Part shown: positions 25,079 through 33,903 of the stretch, piece after piece
How positions within the stretch are numbered: the stretch's first letter is position 1
How the letters are laid out: each line of letters begins with the position of its first letter
Assembly (NCBI GenBank): GCA_010015655.1
Contig: ML976696.1
Coordinates: forward strand, 423,252 to 487,251
Length of the DNA: 64,000 nucleotides
Direction of reading: 5' to 3'
DNA from: Bimuria novae-zelandiae CBS 107.79
Lineage: Eukaryota; Ascomycota; Dothideomycetes; Pleosporales; Didymosphaeriaceae
The notes under the pieces: generated by a model
The model's input: the letters and a program-made list of their open reading frames with translations, nothing else
Databases searched by the model: none
What the model was told of the DNA's origin: nothing
Program-made: the position numbers and the translations under genes

Positions 25079-26509
25079 ATGCTTTGGCTCCAGGCAGAAA
25101 ATGGGGAGCCCTTGCTACAGCAGTTGCAGCTCGACATCGTTGGTTTCCTTGCTATCTTGGGAGAGGGTTCCGTGCTCGCCAATGCTCAAGTGTCGACATT
25201 ATCCAGATGGATTTTCCTTCCGCGCTTAATCCCGGCTCCTCAGGCTTTAATGCGGCCCACAAGACCTACAGTACTCGAAACCGTTCCGGGGCATGTCACC
25301 GGTATCTACTCAGGCAACTCCAAGGATACGATCAACCACATTGGCAACATTGTCTGGTGAGTGCTCGTTAAATTTGTTCACCTATTAGACTTTGTCGAGT
25401 CCTTTTTCACTTGCAAACAACCTGTATGATCCTCAATGCTTCTCTTGGGCGAAAAACACTGATAAAGGGATTTCTACTTGCAGTTGGGCGTTGTCTTGGT
25501 CTTCTCACCGTTTACTAGCCGATCGACCTGTTATTGATTAAAGGTTGGAGCCAAGCTGACTGAACGCACTTGCAGTGATGCCAACAACCTTCCTGCACAT
25601 TCGGTACGCGTCGTTCGTATCAAACGCACCGGGGCCAGCTTGATAAAGGCCCGTACCATCGCTCCTCTCACCGGGGTCCTCCTGCTTGGCTTCGTCCTCT
25701 CCTGCGTCCTCCTCGGACTTTCCATATGGCGTCATGATGGCATGTCTTTGTTGGCTACTGTCCTACTCTCCTGCCTCTCTTCACTCATCGGTTACGGCAA
25801 TAAGTGGGAACTCAAGTTGCCGCAGAGGAAAATGACACAGGGCAAGGTACCACCCGGCGACGTGGTGATACGGTATCCCAAAGGCAGCTTTCTGATCATT
25901 CGATGCCCAGAAGAAGTGGCCAGGGAATTATACTTTGCTCCAGAGGCTATCCAGTATCTATTGCAGCATGGCCCTGCATACCGTCTGCTCAGCCTCGTGG
26001 GCACTATAATGCTAATGGGCGGTGTTATTTGCCTCGCCAATGCCCAGATCGAATCCCAGATAGCGTGGGCCGCCTCCTACATGCTCTTAGGGTCATCGTA
26101 CTGGATCGTCGCAGCTTTGCCGGCAAAGCTGCACTGGGACTACTCGTGCTATACTGTCACCAACGAATGCCTCTCGGATTCGAACATGGCAGCCAAAGGG
26201 TACCCTTCAGAGAATCCGACCTTCACACAAGCCTTGTGGAAAGCAATTGTCGTATCGAAGCATACAAACTGGGTGCGGCTCAGCAACGCCTGCCCGGACA
26301 CGCCGGCTTGGAGGATGTGGCTGGCGCAGGCGCAAGCACGTGCCAAGCAAGTTCAACTGCAAGAGCGCAGGGGTGAGGACCAGGTGACGACGTGGGACAT
26401 ACCGGATTGGGATGCACAGCAGGCTCTTATTGCACTCTTGAACGAACAGGCGCAGGAAGACATGAAGGAGGTCAAGGACGTGGTTGTAAGAAACACCGAG
26501 GAGGTGTAA
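25079..26509 (+). CDS. Conserved four-helix fungal membrane protein, function unknown
   Basis: Exons 25079-25356 and 25576-26509 encode 403 residues; the 219-bp intron joins TG to T and restores frame into DANNLPAHSVRVVRIKR. The N-terminal ~110 residues are soluble. Hydrophobic segments follow at about 122-144 and 150-167, and again at about 230-248 and 255-275, with a conserved-looking soluble loop between them (PPGDVVIRYPKGSFLIIRC, ELYFAPEAIQYLL). The C-terminal 125 residues are soluble and contain WDIPDWDAQQAL. I recognise the general family as an unnamed integral membrane protein of filamentous fungi but know no function. An alternative acceptor near 25483 would break the frame. Confidence 0.82.
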
Positions 26510-26905
26510 TATTGCACCTTGTCTGATATTTATGCGGACTTGGATCTCCTCTTCGACCACGATATGATATTTACGATTTACGACATAACGGACTAACGGC
26601 AATTCGTATCTACATCGCATCGTACACTGGAGCGTTCAGCGGATTCAAAACAAAAGTCGGTATCTAGCATAGCACCATCGCCTTGGGCATCATTATCATA
26701 TCGTTAATCTAACATCTCCTCTTCCATCCGCTCACCAAAACCAATGCTCACCGGTGTGCCTCATATCTCCTTCAGCTCTGCGAAGCTGCTTTGGCCGCAT
26801 TCGCTCTTGCAGCCGCTCATATCTTTGGAGCAGGTACAGCACAAGATGACGGCGCGTTTCGTGGGCCGGGCTTGGAGCATCCTTCTGGCATGAACAGCGC
26901 CAGGT
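26510..26905. other. Convergent 3' intergenic region
   Basis: Space between the ends of the membrane-protein gene and RRP46. No feature seen. Confidence 0.5.
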
Positions 26906-27768
26906 TCATTTTGCAGACTTCCAACGTTGTTCATAGGCGACCTTTGTCCGCACCACATTCCTCAGCCAATCTTCGAGATTTTGTCCTTCTCTGCCGTCTA
27001 CCTCCATGCCCTCGCCCAAGCCAACCCCTCCATCTTTCTTGCAGCACACTTCCTCCGCGGACTCGGCCGCTTCGTCCCACTCTTCATAACTGAAAGCACC
27101 GTCGCTCTCATTGAGTAACATCTTTCCCTCGCCGGAGAACGCGAAGACGTGTACAGAGCGTATAGGTTTCGCACGCAACAGCTCGTTCGCAGTGGGCGAG
27201 ACAAGCTGCGCAGGGGCCTTGGAATCTTTTGTGGAATGCAGCGCAATCAGGACGGCGGTGACCGTCGTAGACAGCGGTATCAATGCGCTGAGGAGAGCGA
27301 GGAGCGCGGTATGCAAGAGGTGCGGGAGGAGTGTGAGACTCTGCCTCTCGTTAGCTTTCCCATCACCCCACTACCACACAGAAGGTCCAACACACAGTAC
27401 TGACACCGGTAGAGCTCTCTTCGTCCGGTAGACTCCGCACTTGCAGTGTGATTTGTACGAGCGTCCGTGGTATGCTCCGCGTCAGGATGATGCTTCGCAG
27501 CGTGTTGTGCAGGAGGGTTTCTAGATGGCGCTCTTTCGGACCTTGCGCACTTATCAGCACTGGAATCTGATTTGGACTTGGTATGCATACTGCCGACGCC
27601 TACAGCGGGTCGCACGTTGACTTCTACGGTTGCTTCCTCGGGTATCTCGTCGCGCCGGAGCACTTCGATGGGGCCATTAACGGCGCCGATGATGCAGTAC
27701 CCATTGTGCGTGTACGTCGCGGAGCCGTCTGCGCGGTTCAAGTGCGAAAGTACGGCTTCGGGCGCCAT
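26906..27768 (-). CDS. RRP46: Exosome ring subunit Rrp46 (RNase PH fold)
   Basis: Non-catalytic RNase PH-type subunit of the six-member ring of the nuclear and cytoplasmic RNA exosome. Exons 27768-27591, 27541-27396 and 27340-26906 encode 252 residues. Visible features are the N-terminal LSHLNRADGSATYTHNG, GAVNGPIEV, VEVNVRPAVG, then RHLETLLHNTLRSIIL and, after the second splice, LLHTALLALLSALIPLSTT, all in the order expected for this family. The second donor is GTGTGT rather than the GTGTCA eight bases earlier, because only the former joins in frame to the AG before SLTLLPHL. The C-terminal tail is acidic. Divergent from PEX4. Confidence 0.92.
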
Positions 27769-28011
27769 ACTGAGGAGTTTTGCGCTTCGTTCGATTTGCG
27801 CGCGTTCGTCGCGATCAGCTCTTCGAAAGTTTGACAGGGATCTGCGGTGGAAGGCGGGGGGTCCGAGCGCGGCTCACAGCGTGGAGCGTGCCGAGGTCGT
27901 CACCAGTGAGCGTTCGAGTGACTTAGCAGTGAGTGGCTGTGTGCTGCATTGCAACCTTTTATTATAATTTTATATAAGATTTGTGTGTCGAGCGACGCTT
28001 TGTAAGAGGAA
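27769..28011. promoter_or_regulatory. Shared divergent promoter, RRP46 / PEX4
   Basis: Only 243 bp separate the two start codons, so both promoters must lie here or overlap transcripts. A TATA-like TATATAA at 27971-27977 sits 35-41 bp before the PEX4 ATG. No other factor-binding motif is claimed. Confidence 0.7.
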
Positions 28012-28647
28012 ATGGCGAGCTCGTCGCGCGCCCAATCGCCCACCAAGCGCCTGCTCACGGAGCTGCAAAGCTACCAGTCCGACCCGAATGACGCGCTGCT
28101 CGAGCTGGGCCCCGTAGACGACGATGGATTGATGCACTGGAGGGCCGTTATGAAAGGCGTGCCAGGCACTGCATACGAAGGTAACCCTCCATCTCCATCA
28201 CCATCACCAACTACACCCACCACCTACCAAAGCACTCACTGCCCTCCCACCGTACCTTCCTCCTTCATTAAAGACATCCTAGCTTTGGAAACTCCCACAA
28301 CATATTACTAACCTTTCCCAGGCGGCCGCTGGGCCCTCGACATCCACATCCCCTCAACCTACCCCCTCGCGCCGCCGTCCATCCGCTTCATCACGCCCAT
28401 CTGCCACCCCAACGTCGACTTCAAGACCGGCGAGATCTGCCTGGACCTGCTGAAGACGTCGTGGACGCCCGTGTATACCATCACGACGACCATGACGAGC
28501 ATACACCAGCTGCTGACGAGCGCGGAGCCGGACAGTCCCCTGAATGTGGATATTGCGCAGTTGTTCAGGCAGGAGGATTATGTGGGCGCGGAGGCGCTAA
28601 TTAGGTTTTATACGGTGACGGAGAGGTGGGAGGGGAGGAGGCGGTAG
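28012..28647 (+). CDS. PEX4: Peroxisomal ubiquitin-conjugating enzyme E2 (Pex4)
   Basis: E2 enzyme that, anchored to the peroxisome by Pex22, mono-ubiquitinates the import receptor Pex5 for recycling. Exons 28012-28180 and 28322-28647 encode 164 residues, a normal size for Pex4. The UBC fold is clear: TKRLLTELQSYQ helix, YPLAPPSIRFITPICHPNVD with the HPN motif at 85-87, and the catalytic cysteine C96 in GEICLDLLK. The TSWTPVYTITTTMTSIHQLL helix and SAEPDSPLN follow. The Pex4 identity rather than another E2 rests on overall resemblance (short N-terminus, LDLLKTSWTP). The 141-bp intron contains a CCATCA-type simple repeat. Confidence 0.88.
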
Positions 28648-29301
28648 AAGAGTAGTATTATGGATGGAGAGAGGATTTCAATATGGAGGGACTTGGCTTG
28701 GGTTTAATAGGGCGTTTGGGGAATATGAGAGGTGCGAGAGGGCTGCTGTATGCGATTGAGCGACTGGAGAGGATGAAATATACGCGGCCGATATGATATC
28801 CAGAATCCATTTTTTCTAGCATATGCAGTGGAGGCGAGTTGGTTAGCTGGAGATTTGGTGCAGCGGCTGGTGAGTGATTTTCTTATGCGAACTACATACT
28901 AATAACACGACAGATGGACCTCAAAGCCATAACAGGGCGTCGAACCAATATGTTACGTAGGAACAGCATGGCTGTGTTCCGGTTTCGCCCGACGCGGATC
29001 TTGTCCCAGTGCTGACATGCGACCCCACATCATGTCTCGCGGAAAAGGAAAATGACGAATTCGACCATTATACTACCATATAGCGGATTCGCTCATCTCG
29101 CGAATACAGATCACGATGATCCTCGGATAAATATCCCTCGCTTTTCCGCACGCGTACAGCTCCGGCACGTCGAATGACGACAACACGCTCAGGGCCTCCA
29201 ATATATATATACCAGGCATACATATCATACATAACCCAACGTAGACCGCAACACGTCCTCATCTCTACTTCTTCCTAATCACCCCTTCCCTCAAACACAA
29301 A
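28648..29301. other. Intergenic region, PEX4 to HAD gene, with TATA-like run
   Basis: Promoter region of the HAD-type gene. An AT run, (AT)5 at 29201-29210, lies about 92-101 bp before the ATG and may act as TATA element. No coding feature. Confidence 0.5.
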
Positions 29302-29997
29302 ATGACCTCCCAACCCTCTCCCCCTAAAGCCATCATCTTCGACCTCCTCACCGCCCTCCTCGACTCCTGGTCCGTCTGGGACGCCTCTACGCCCACCGGA
29401 ACCCCCAACTCCGCCCTCCCCTGGCGCAAACACTACCTCTCCATCACCTACGGCAGCACCGTCTACGGCCCGGACACCACCTACGAATCCCTCGTCCACC
29501 GCGCAGCGCAAGAATCCGGCTTACCACCCTCAGCCCCGGACACTCTGCTCGAGAACTGGTCCTCCCTAAAGGCATGGTCGGAAGTTGGCCGCACGTTGCG
29601 CGCGCTAAGGGAGAAGGGGTATTTGCTCGGCGTGGTTACGAATTGTTCGGCTGAGCTGGGAGGCGTTGCGGTGAGGTGCGCGGAGAAGGCCGCCGAGGAA
29701 GCAGGAGGAGAGGAAGCTGGGAAGTGGAAGTTCGACGCGGCGATTACGGCGGAGGAGAGCGGGTGGTATAAGCCTGCGGTACAAGCGTACCACGCGATTT
29801 TGCCGCTGCTGGGCGATGGGAGTGTGAAGCCTGAGGAAGTGCTGTTTGTGGCGGGGAGCGCAGGGGATGTTGAAGGTGCGAATAAAGCGGGGTATAGGGT
29901 TGTGTGGCATAATCGTGTAGGGTTAGAGAGGAAGGGGGATGTGGTGCCTGAGAGGGAGGGAAGAGCGTTGGATGGGACGCTGAGGGATTTCTTGTGA
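29302..29997 (+). CDS. HAD-superfamily hydrolase, haloacid-dehalogenase-like
   Basis: Single-exon gene of 231 residues. Motif I is FDLLTALLDSW with nucleophile candidate D14; the second aspartate of phosphatase-type HADs is absent, as in dehalogenase-like members. Motif II is VVTNCS (T113/N114), motif III the lysine of GWYKPAV (K157), motif IV VAGSAGDVEGA (D189). A helical cap follows motif I. Substrate is unknown; a small-molecule dehalogenase or phosphatase role is only inferred. GC content is high and codon use is like that of neighbouring genes. Confidence 0.85.
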   Translation: MTSQPSPPKAIIFDLLTALLDSWSVWDASTPTGTPNSALPWRKHYLSITYGSTVYGPDTTYESLVHRAAQESGLPPSAPDTLLENWSSLKAWSEVGRTLRALREKGYLLGVVTNCSAELGGVAVRCAEKAAEEAGGEEAGKWKFDAAITAEESGWYKPAVQAYHAILPLLGDGSVKPEEVLFVAGSAGDVEGANKAGYRVVWHNRVGLERKGDVVPEREGRALDGTLRDFL

Positions 29998-30287
29998 ACT
30001 GAGCGCGGAAAAGAAGTTGTTTCTTTTCAATGAATTGGATCACGATCGCCGCTTCAGGATGTTTGCGATGTACGAGTGATGAAGCGGTCCTCACTTTTAG
30101 TAAAAATCTGGTCGTGTACCTATGGCTTTGAGGGAATGTCGGAATGCTAGGAAATACCCACGATAGCGATATTCTTCGAAAACGGATTCCGTTGTACACA
30201 GCAGCCTTTCGAATAGGATTGACTGGCAAAAATGGAACAAAAACTAATTGCCGCTCCGCTGCGGGTCGGCCGAGCAGCTTTCATACG

Positions 30288-30366
30288 TGGACGGGTAGGG
30301 GATCGAACCCTAGACCTCCCGCAAGCAAGATGCAAAGCGGGCGCTCTACCACTGAGCTACACGCCC
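30288..30366 (-). tRNA. tRNA-Ala (anticodon TGC) with a 7-nt intron
   Basis: Minus strand. The 5' end GGGCGTG pairs with CCCGTCC before discriminator A, including the G3:U70 wobble that identifies alanine tRNAs; the sixth pair is a T-C mismatch. The D arm AGCTCAGTGGTAGAGC and T arm TAGGG-TTCGATC-CCCTA are canonical. The anticodon stem CCCGC/GCGGG encloses TTTGCA, then TCTTGCT, then T, which gives a normal 7-nt loop with anticodon TGC if the seven bases after position 37 are an intron. CCA is not encoded, as expected. Confidence 0.93.
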
Positions 30367-30719
30367 TGTCATGTGATCGTATGATTCGATTCACGCATTT
30401 CAATATATATTCCTAGTTTGTTACCGCAGCACAGGAGCATCCGTAGCCTACCCAGCCATCTTTCATTGTTGAGACGGTAGGCTTGTTGCTATCCATTCAA
30501 ACTAGTGTAGCTTCTAGGATTTATCCTATTCTGTCTTAGCACTTCCAGGGTTCCCCTCCAGATAGCGGCTCGCCAAAGTGCACTAGTGTTCGACCTCGCT
30601 CATGCTGGATTGGCTTGGACTTCACAAAAATCGCCAAGTAATAGTAATTGACTTGACTGAGGTAAGTAGGCATACACACCGGGCAGCTCGCTAAAGAAGA
30701 GGAGAGGCTCCGCGAGCGC
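30367..30719. other. Intergenic region between tRNA and pseudogene
   Basis: No feature recognised. It is upstream of the tRNA and downstream of the DUF4188 pseudogene, both on the minus strand. Confidence 0.5.
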
Positions 30720-31710
30720 CTACCCCGCCAGCGACACCTGGGCAGTAACGGTGACGAAGTGCATGGCCTCACGCCTACCCATCCGGCTGAACATCGTCGT
30801 GGATCCTTTCAGAGCCAGCTGCAGTGTGCTGCGAGACTGCATCCCGCCTTCCTCTTACACGCCCACATACTTCAGCGTACCTAAAGTGGCCGGAGTTAGC
30901 AACCACAGCCTCCTTCAAGGAGACAAAGAGCTGACCTACCAATGTCCCACGGCCTAAAGTTATCGTAGATCGCCTCCCATGATCCATTCGGGGCGTGGAA
31001 AGTCTCATGCATAATGCCCATGTATGGAAACTTGTCCTTATTGTACCCATCTTTACCCAGGCGATGAGCAGCAGAGTTAGCAAATGCCTGCAAGCCTTCG
31101 AAATCTTTCCAGTACGAGAACCATATTGTCGTGGTTCCGATGCTATCGGAGGTGTCGCAGGGAGTGGCGGAGCGTGCAAGATCTACACATGTGAGCGATT
31201 GACCCTGTCTTGTCAAAGTCTCGTCGAGAAGCCGCTGCTCAGCTTACAGGTCCATTTGAGGCGGCTGTTTTCGGCCTCGCGCTTTATATCTATGAAAGAC
31301 TTGATTGACATTAATATTTTTGCGTGCAAGTTTGCCCCACGGGCTACAGACTCTACTGTCAGCGGTACAAACTTAGTAGTGGACAATAATCTTACTGGTT
31401 AATTCGAGCGCCTAGGACAAACAAGACGATTCCATTGTTGGCCTCCGTAAGTTGACGCGGCTGCAGAAGTTCTACTTCCAGCGATTACGCTTGATGTCCG
31501 TGAAGGAGGTGGTGAACAGGCCGCGGGTGTCGATAGTGGCCTTGCAGATTCGATAGGTGATCCAGATCACCGGTGGCAGCGCCGCTACACGGTTTGGAAG
31601 ATAGCTCCGAACGACAGCCAATTCAAGATGCCAAAGTCACTCGTCTTAATTAAGTCATAGTAGTTGTCCTGAAGATCGCGGACTGCTAAACGCACTCTTT
31701 CCAGAGGCAT
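30720..31710 (-). pseudogene. Disabled DUF4188-family (monooxygenase-like) gene
   Basis: Minus strand from ATG at 31710 (MPLERVRLAVRDLQDNYYD). The reading frame can be followed through SDFGILNWLSFGAIFQTV, ALPPVIWITYRICKATID, VELLQPRQLTEANNGI, LFVLGARINQ, VARGANLHAKILMSI, the strongest block TTIWFSYWKDFEGLQAFA and FPYMGIMHETFHAPNG, and an end with TLQLALKGSTTMFSRMGR. Three probable introns with proper ends are present (about 31364-31403, 31183-31249, 30893-30951). Three lesions break it: a frame change at ~31585-31590, another at ~31472-31478, both looking like single-base losses creating TAG, and an in-frame TAA at 30855-30857. Family members are DUF4188 proteins of unknown or haem-monooxygenase-like role. 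Sequencing errors are the alternative for the frameshifts. A transposon lies 44 bp upstream of the ATG. Confidence 0.78.
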
Positions 31711-31753
31711 ATGTGCGAGTGAAACCTGTACTAAGATTGGTGATTCGAGCTCT

Positions 31754-31775
31754 CAGTGCTGCCAACGAACAGAAC
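31754..31775 (+). repeat. Left terminal inverted repeat of the hAT-like element
   Basis: Begins CAGTGCTGCCAACG; matches the right end in 20 of 22 positions. Confidence 0.85.
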
Positions 31776-32379
31776 ACCGAACCGAACGGGGTCCATGTAC
31801 GTTCGTTCGGTCCACATATAAGAGTACGTTCGTTCGGCACGCTAAGAAATAAGAGCTATTTAGTCTATAGAGTAAACGTTTGTTTTATAATTATCCTAAA
31901 TAGGAAAGAGGTTAGTATTAACGTTATTAACTAGCTAAATATTTTACTTAATATCCTTCTTAGTTATATAAGCTACTAACTATTTAAGGTAACTTAATAT
32001 AGCATCCCTTTTTAGCTAATTCTTCTATGGCTATAAAGCCTTAATAATAGTAAGTAATAGTAAATTATTATTACATTTGATTATTCTTCTAATAAAAAAA
32101 ATACTACTCATAGTTAAACAACGTTACTAGCATAGAAAAGTAATTGTCACGATGCCTATATATACTATCCTATGCCTTGTAATGATAGCTATCGTTACTC
32201 GTTCCTTTTGGAGATGTATGACGGCGTGGTATAGGGCAACGTACATTACAATATGTAACTATTAAAGTCGCTAGTAGCTAGCCCCTGTATATTAATTATA
32301 AAAAAAATTAATAATATAATAATTAAGAATTAATACCCGCTGTTACATATTTTAGAGCTTAAAGACTAACTGTCTTAAG

Positions 32380-33075
32380 CCAAAATCTTTATTATAATAG
32401 ATCTATAAGATAGATACCACCTTATATAAATTAAAGAAGGTAATAAGTAAAGATAGCATTTAGATCACGCTATAGACTATAGAAATATATAGTTATGCCT
32501 TTTAAACTCGCGAATGCACTCGACAACTTCTAAGCACTCATTACTAATATACTTTATAATTATCTAGATATACTTATTATTATATATATAGATAATACCC
32601 TTATTTTCTTTAATAACAAATTAGATTATATTCCTTATATTAAATAGTATTAAAAGTTGTGGCGCACAGTCACAACGATTAGGGAGCTCGTAAATAAAGT
32701 TTATTAAGGAGAGGAAGTTCTACTAAGACGCCTAGTTATTTATAGATTTAGTAGGATTACGTGCTTAGCTACTTAGCTGCTTAGCTGCTTAGCTAATCGG
32801 CTTAACTAGCTAGCGTAGTAAGCTCTAGTAAGGAGCTAGTAAGCCTTTTGCAATAAATGTACTAGATAAAGTATATTTTAAATTAAATTAAAAAAGTGCA
32901 AATAGTATATAATTAGATTAAAAATCTTAGGATATATTATTAGTATAAAAAGAATTAAAGTCGTACTAAATAAGATTAAAGGTATTATAAACTAGCTAGC
33001 ACTAAAGATGGTTAAAAATATCTAAGAATTCTTAAGATTCTATATATTTAATTAATAGTTTATAAAAGACTACGT
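32380..33075 (+). pseudogene. Gypsy reverse-transcriptase fragment inside the hAT-like element
   Basis: With stop codons ignored, the forward strand reads DRYHLI-IKEG and, after about 220 bp of unrelated sequence (32660-32880, with a repeated GCTTAGCTACTTA-like motif), EFLRFYIFN-QFIKDY. Both match the reverse-transcriptase region of the Gypsy element at 41.6-42.1 kb. It is a truncated, RIP-mutated remnant lacking LTRs. Nearby sequence at 32146 and 33065-33300 may belong to further relics that I could not classify. Confidence 0.7.
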
Positions 33076-33873
33076 GTTGGGATCATAGGTTCAACGGAAC
33101 GACATTAGACACTTTATAACGAAAGATGACGCTGTTACCCCAACAAGGATTATGTAATGTCCCACGATGTCCCACACGCCAAGATTATAGGACATTGGAA
33201 TCATGTGACTATACTATAGGATCGTACATGTACCACGTTTAGGATAGTATAGGACCATGGGAAGTAACTGCGTCTTACTTTTAACGCTATACCTAACACC
33301 TAACGTGATAAACAGATGCTTACTATATTAAAAATAGCTTAAATTAAAAAAAAATTAAGATCTTAGCGTCTAGAGATCGCTAGAATACTTATATAATAAG
33401 ACGTTAGACTTAGCTTTAGATACTAAGTTATCTAAGCTTTTAAAGCTTTTTGCTATAATAGTTACTATACGCGACCTAGTATAGTAGAATAGTTTAAAGT
33501 TAGATACTAGCTAAGTTAACTAAGTTAACTATAATTACTATAAGTAGGTAATAAAGTAATTTATAATAATATACTTATAACTATTAATAGTATAGAGGTA
33601 ATAGATAATAATAAATAAACTTAACTAAAATTCTACCCCAAGAATATTACATAAAGTACTATATAACGATGCCATGCGTAGTATAAAGATAGTAAAAGGT
33701 ATAGGAACTCTACTAATTATTTTATATTCTCTATATAAAAAAGACCCCTTATAGTCCTAAATAACGAAATATATAACCCTACAAGCGTGTTCGTTCGGAG
33801 CTCTGTACGGGTTAATATGACTGTATGTTCGTTCGGCTCGAATCACTGTACGGACCGAACGTACGGAGCGAAC

Positions 33874-33895
33874 GTTCTGTACGTTGGCAGCGCTG
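33874..33895 (-). repeat. Right terminal inverted repeat of the hAT-like element
   Basis: Reverse complement begins CAGCGCTGCCAACG; followed directly by the target-duplication copy. Confidence 0.85.
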
Positions 33896-33903
33896 GGAGC
33901 TCT

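Larger units (their letters stand above)
31754..33895. mobile_element. hAT-like DNA transposon, decayed, 2.1 kb
   Basis: Bounded by 22-bp terminal inverted repeats that begin CAGTG on the left and CAGCG on the right (20 of 22 match) and flanked by CGAGCTCT (31746-31753) and GGAGCTCT (33896-33903), an 8-bp target duplication with one difference. CAGNG termini and 8-bp duplications are the hallmark of the hAT superfamily. The decamer GTTCGTTCGG occurs four times in subterminal positions (31801, 31828, 33789, 33827). The interior is AT-rich and no transposase can be read; a Gypsy fragment occupies part of it. Either a non-autonomous element or a RIP-destroyed one. Confidence 0.82.

Noticed and set aside
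31655..31840. 61-codon minus-strand frame across the hAT boundary
   Set aside because: It crosses from the pseudogene start into the transposon terminal repeat; the true pseudogene ATG is at 31710 in another frame.
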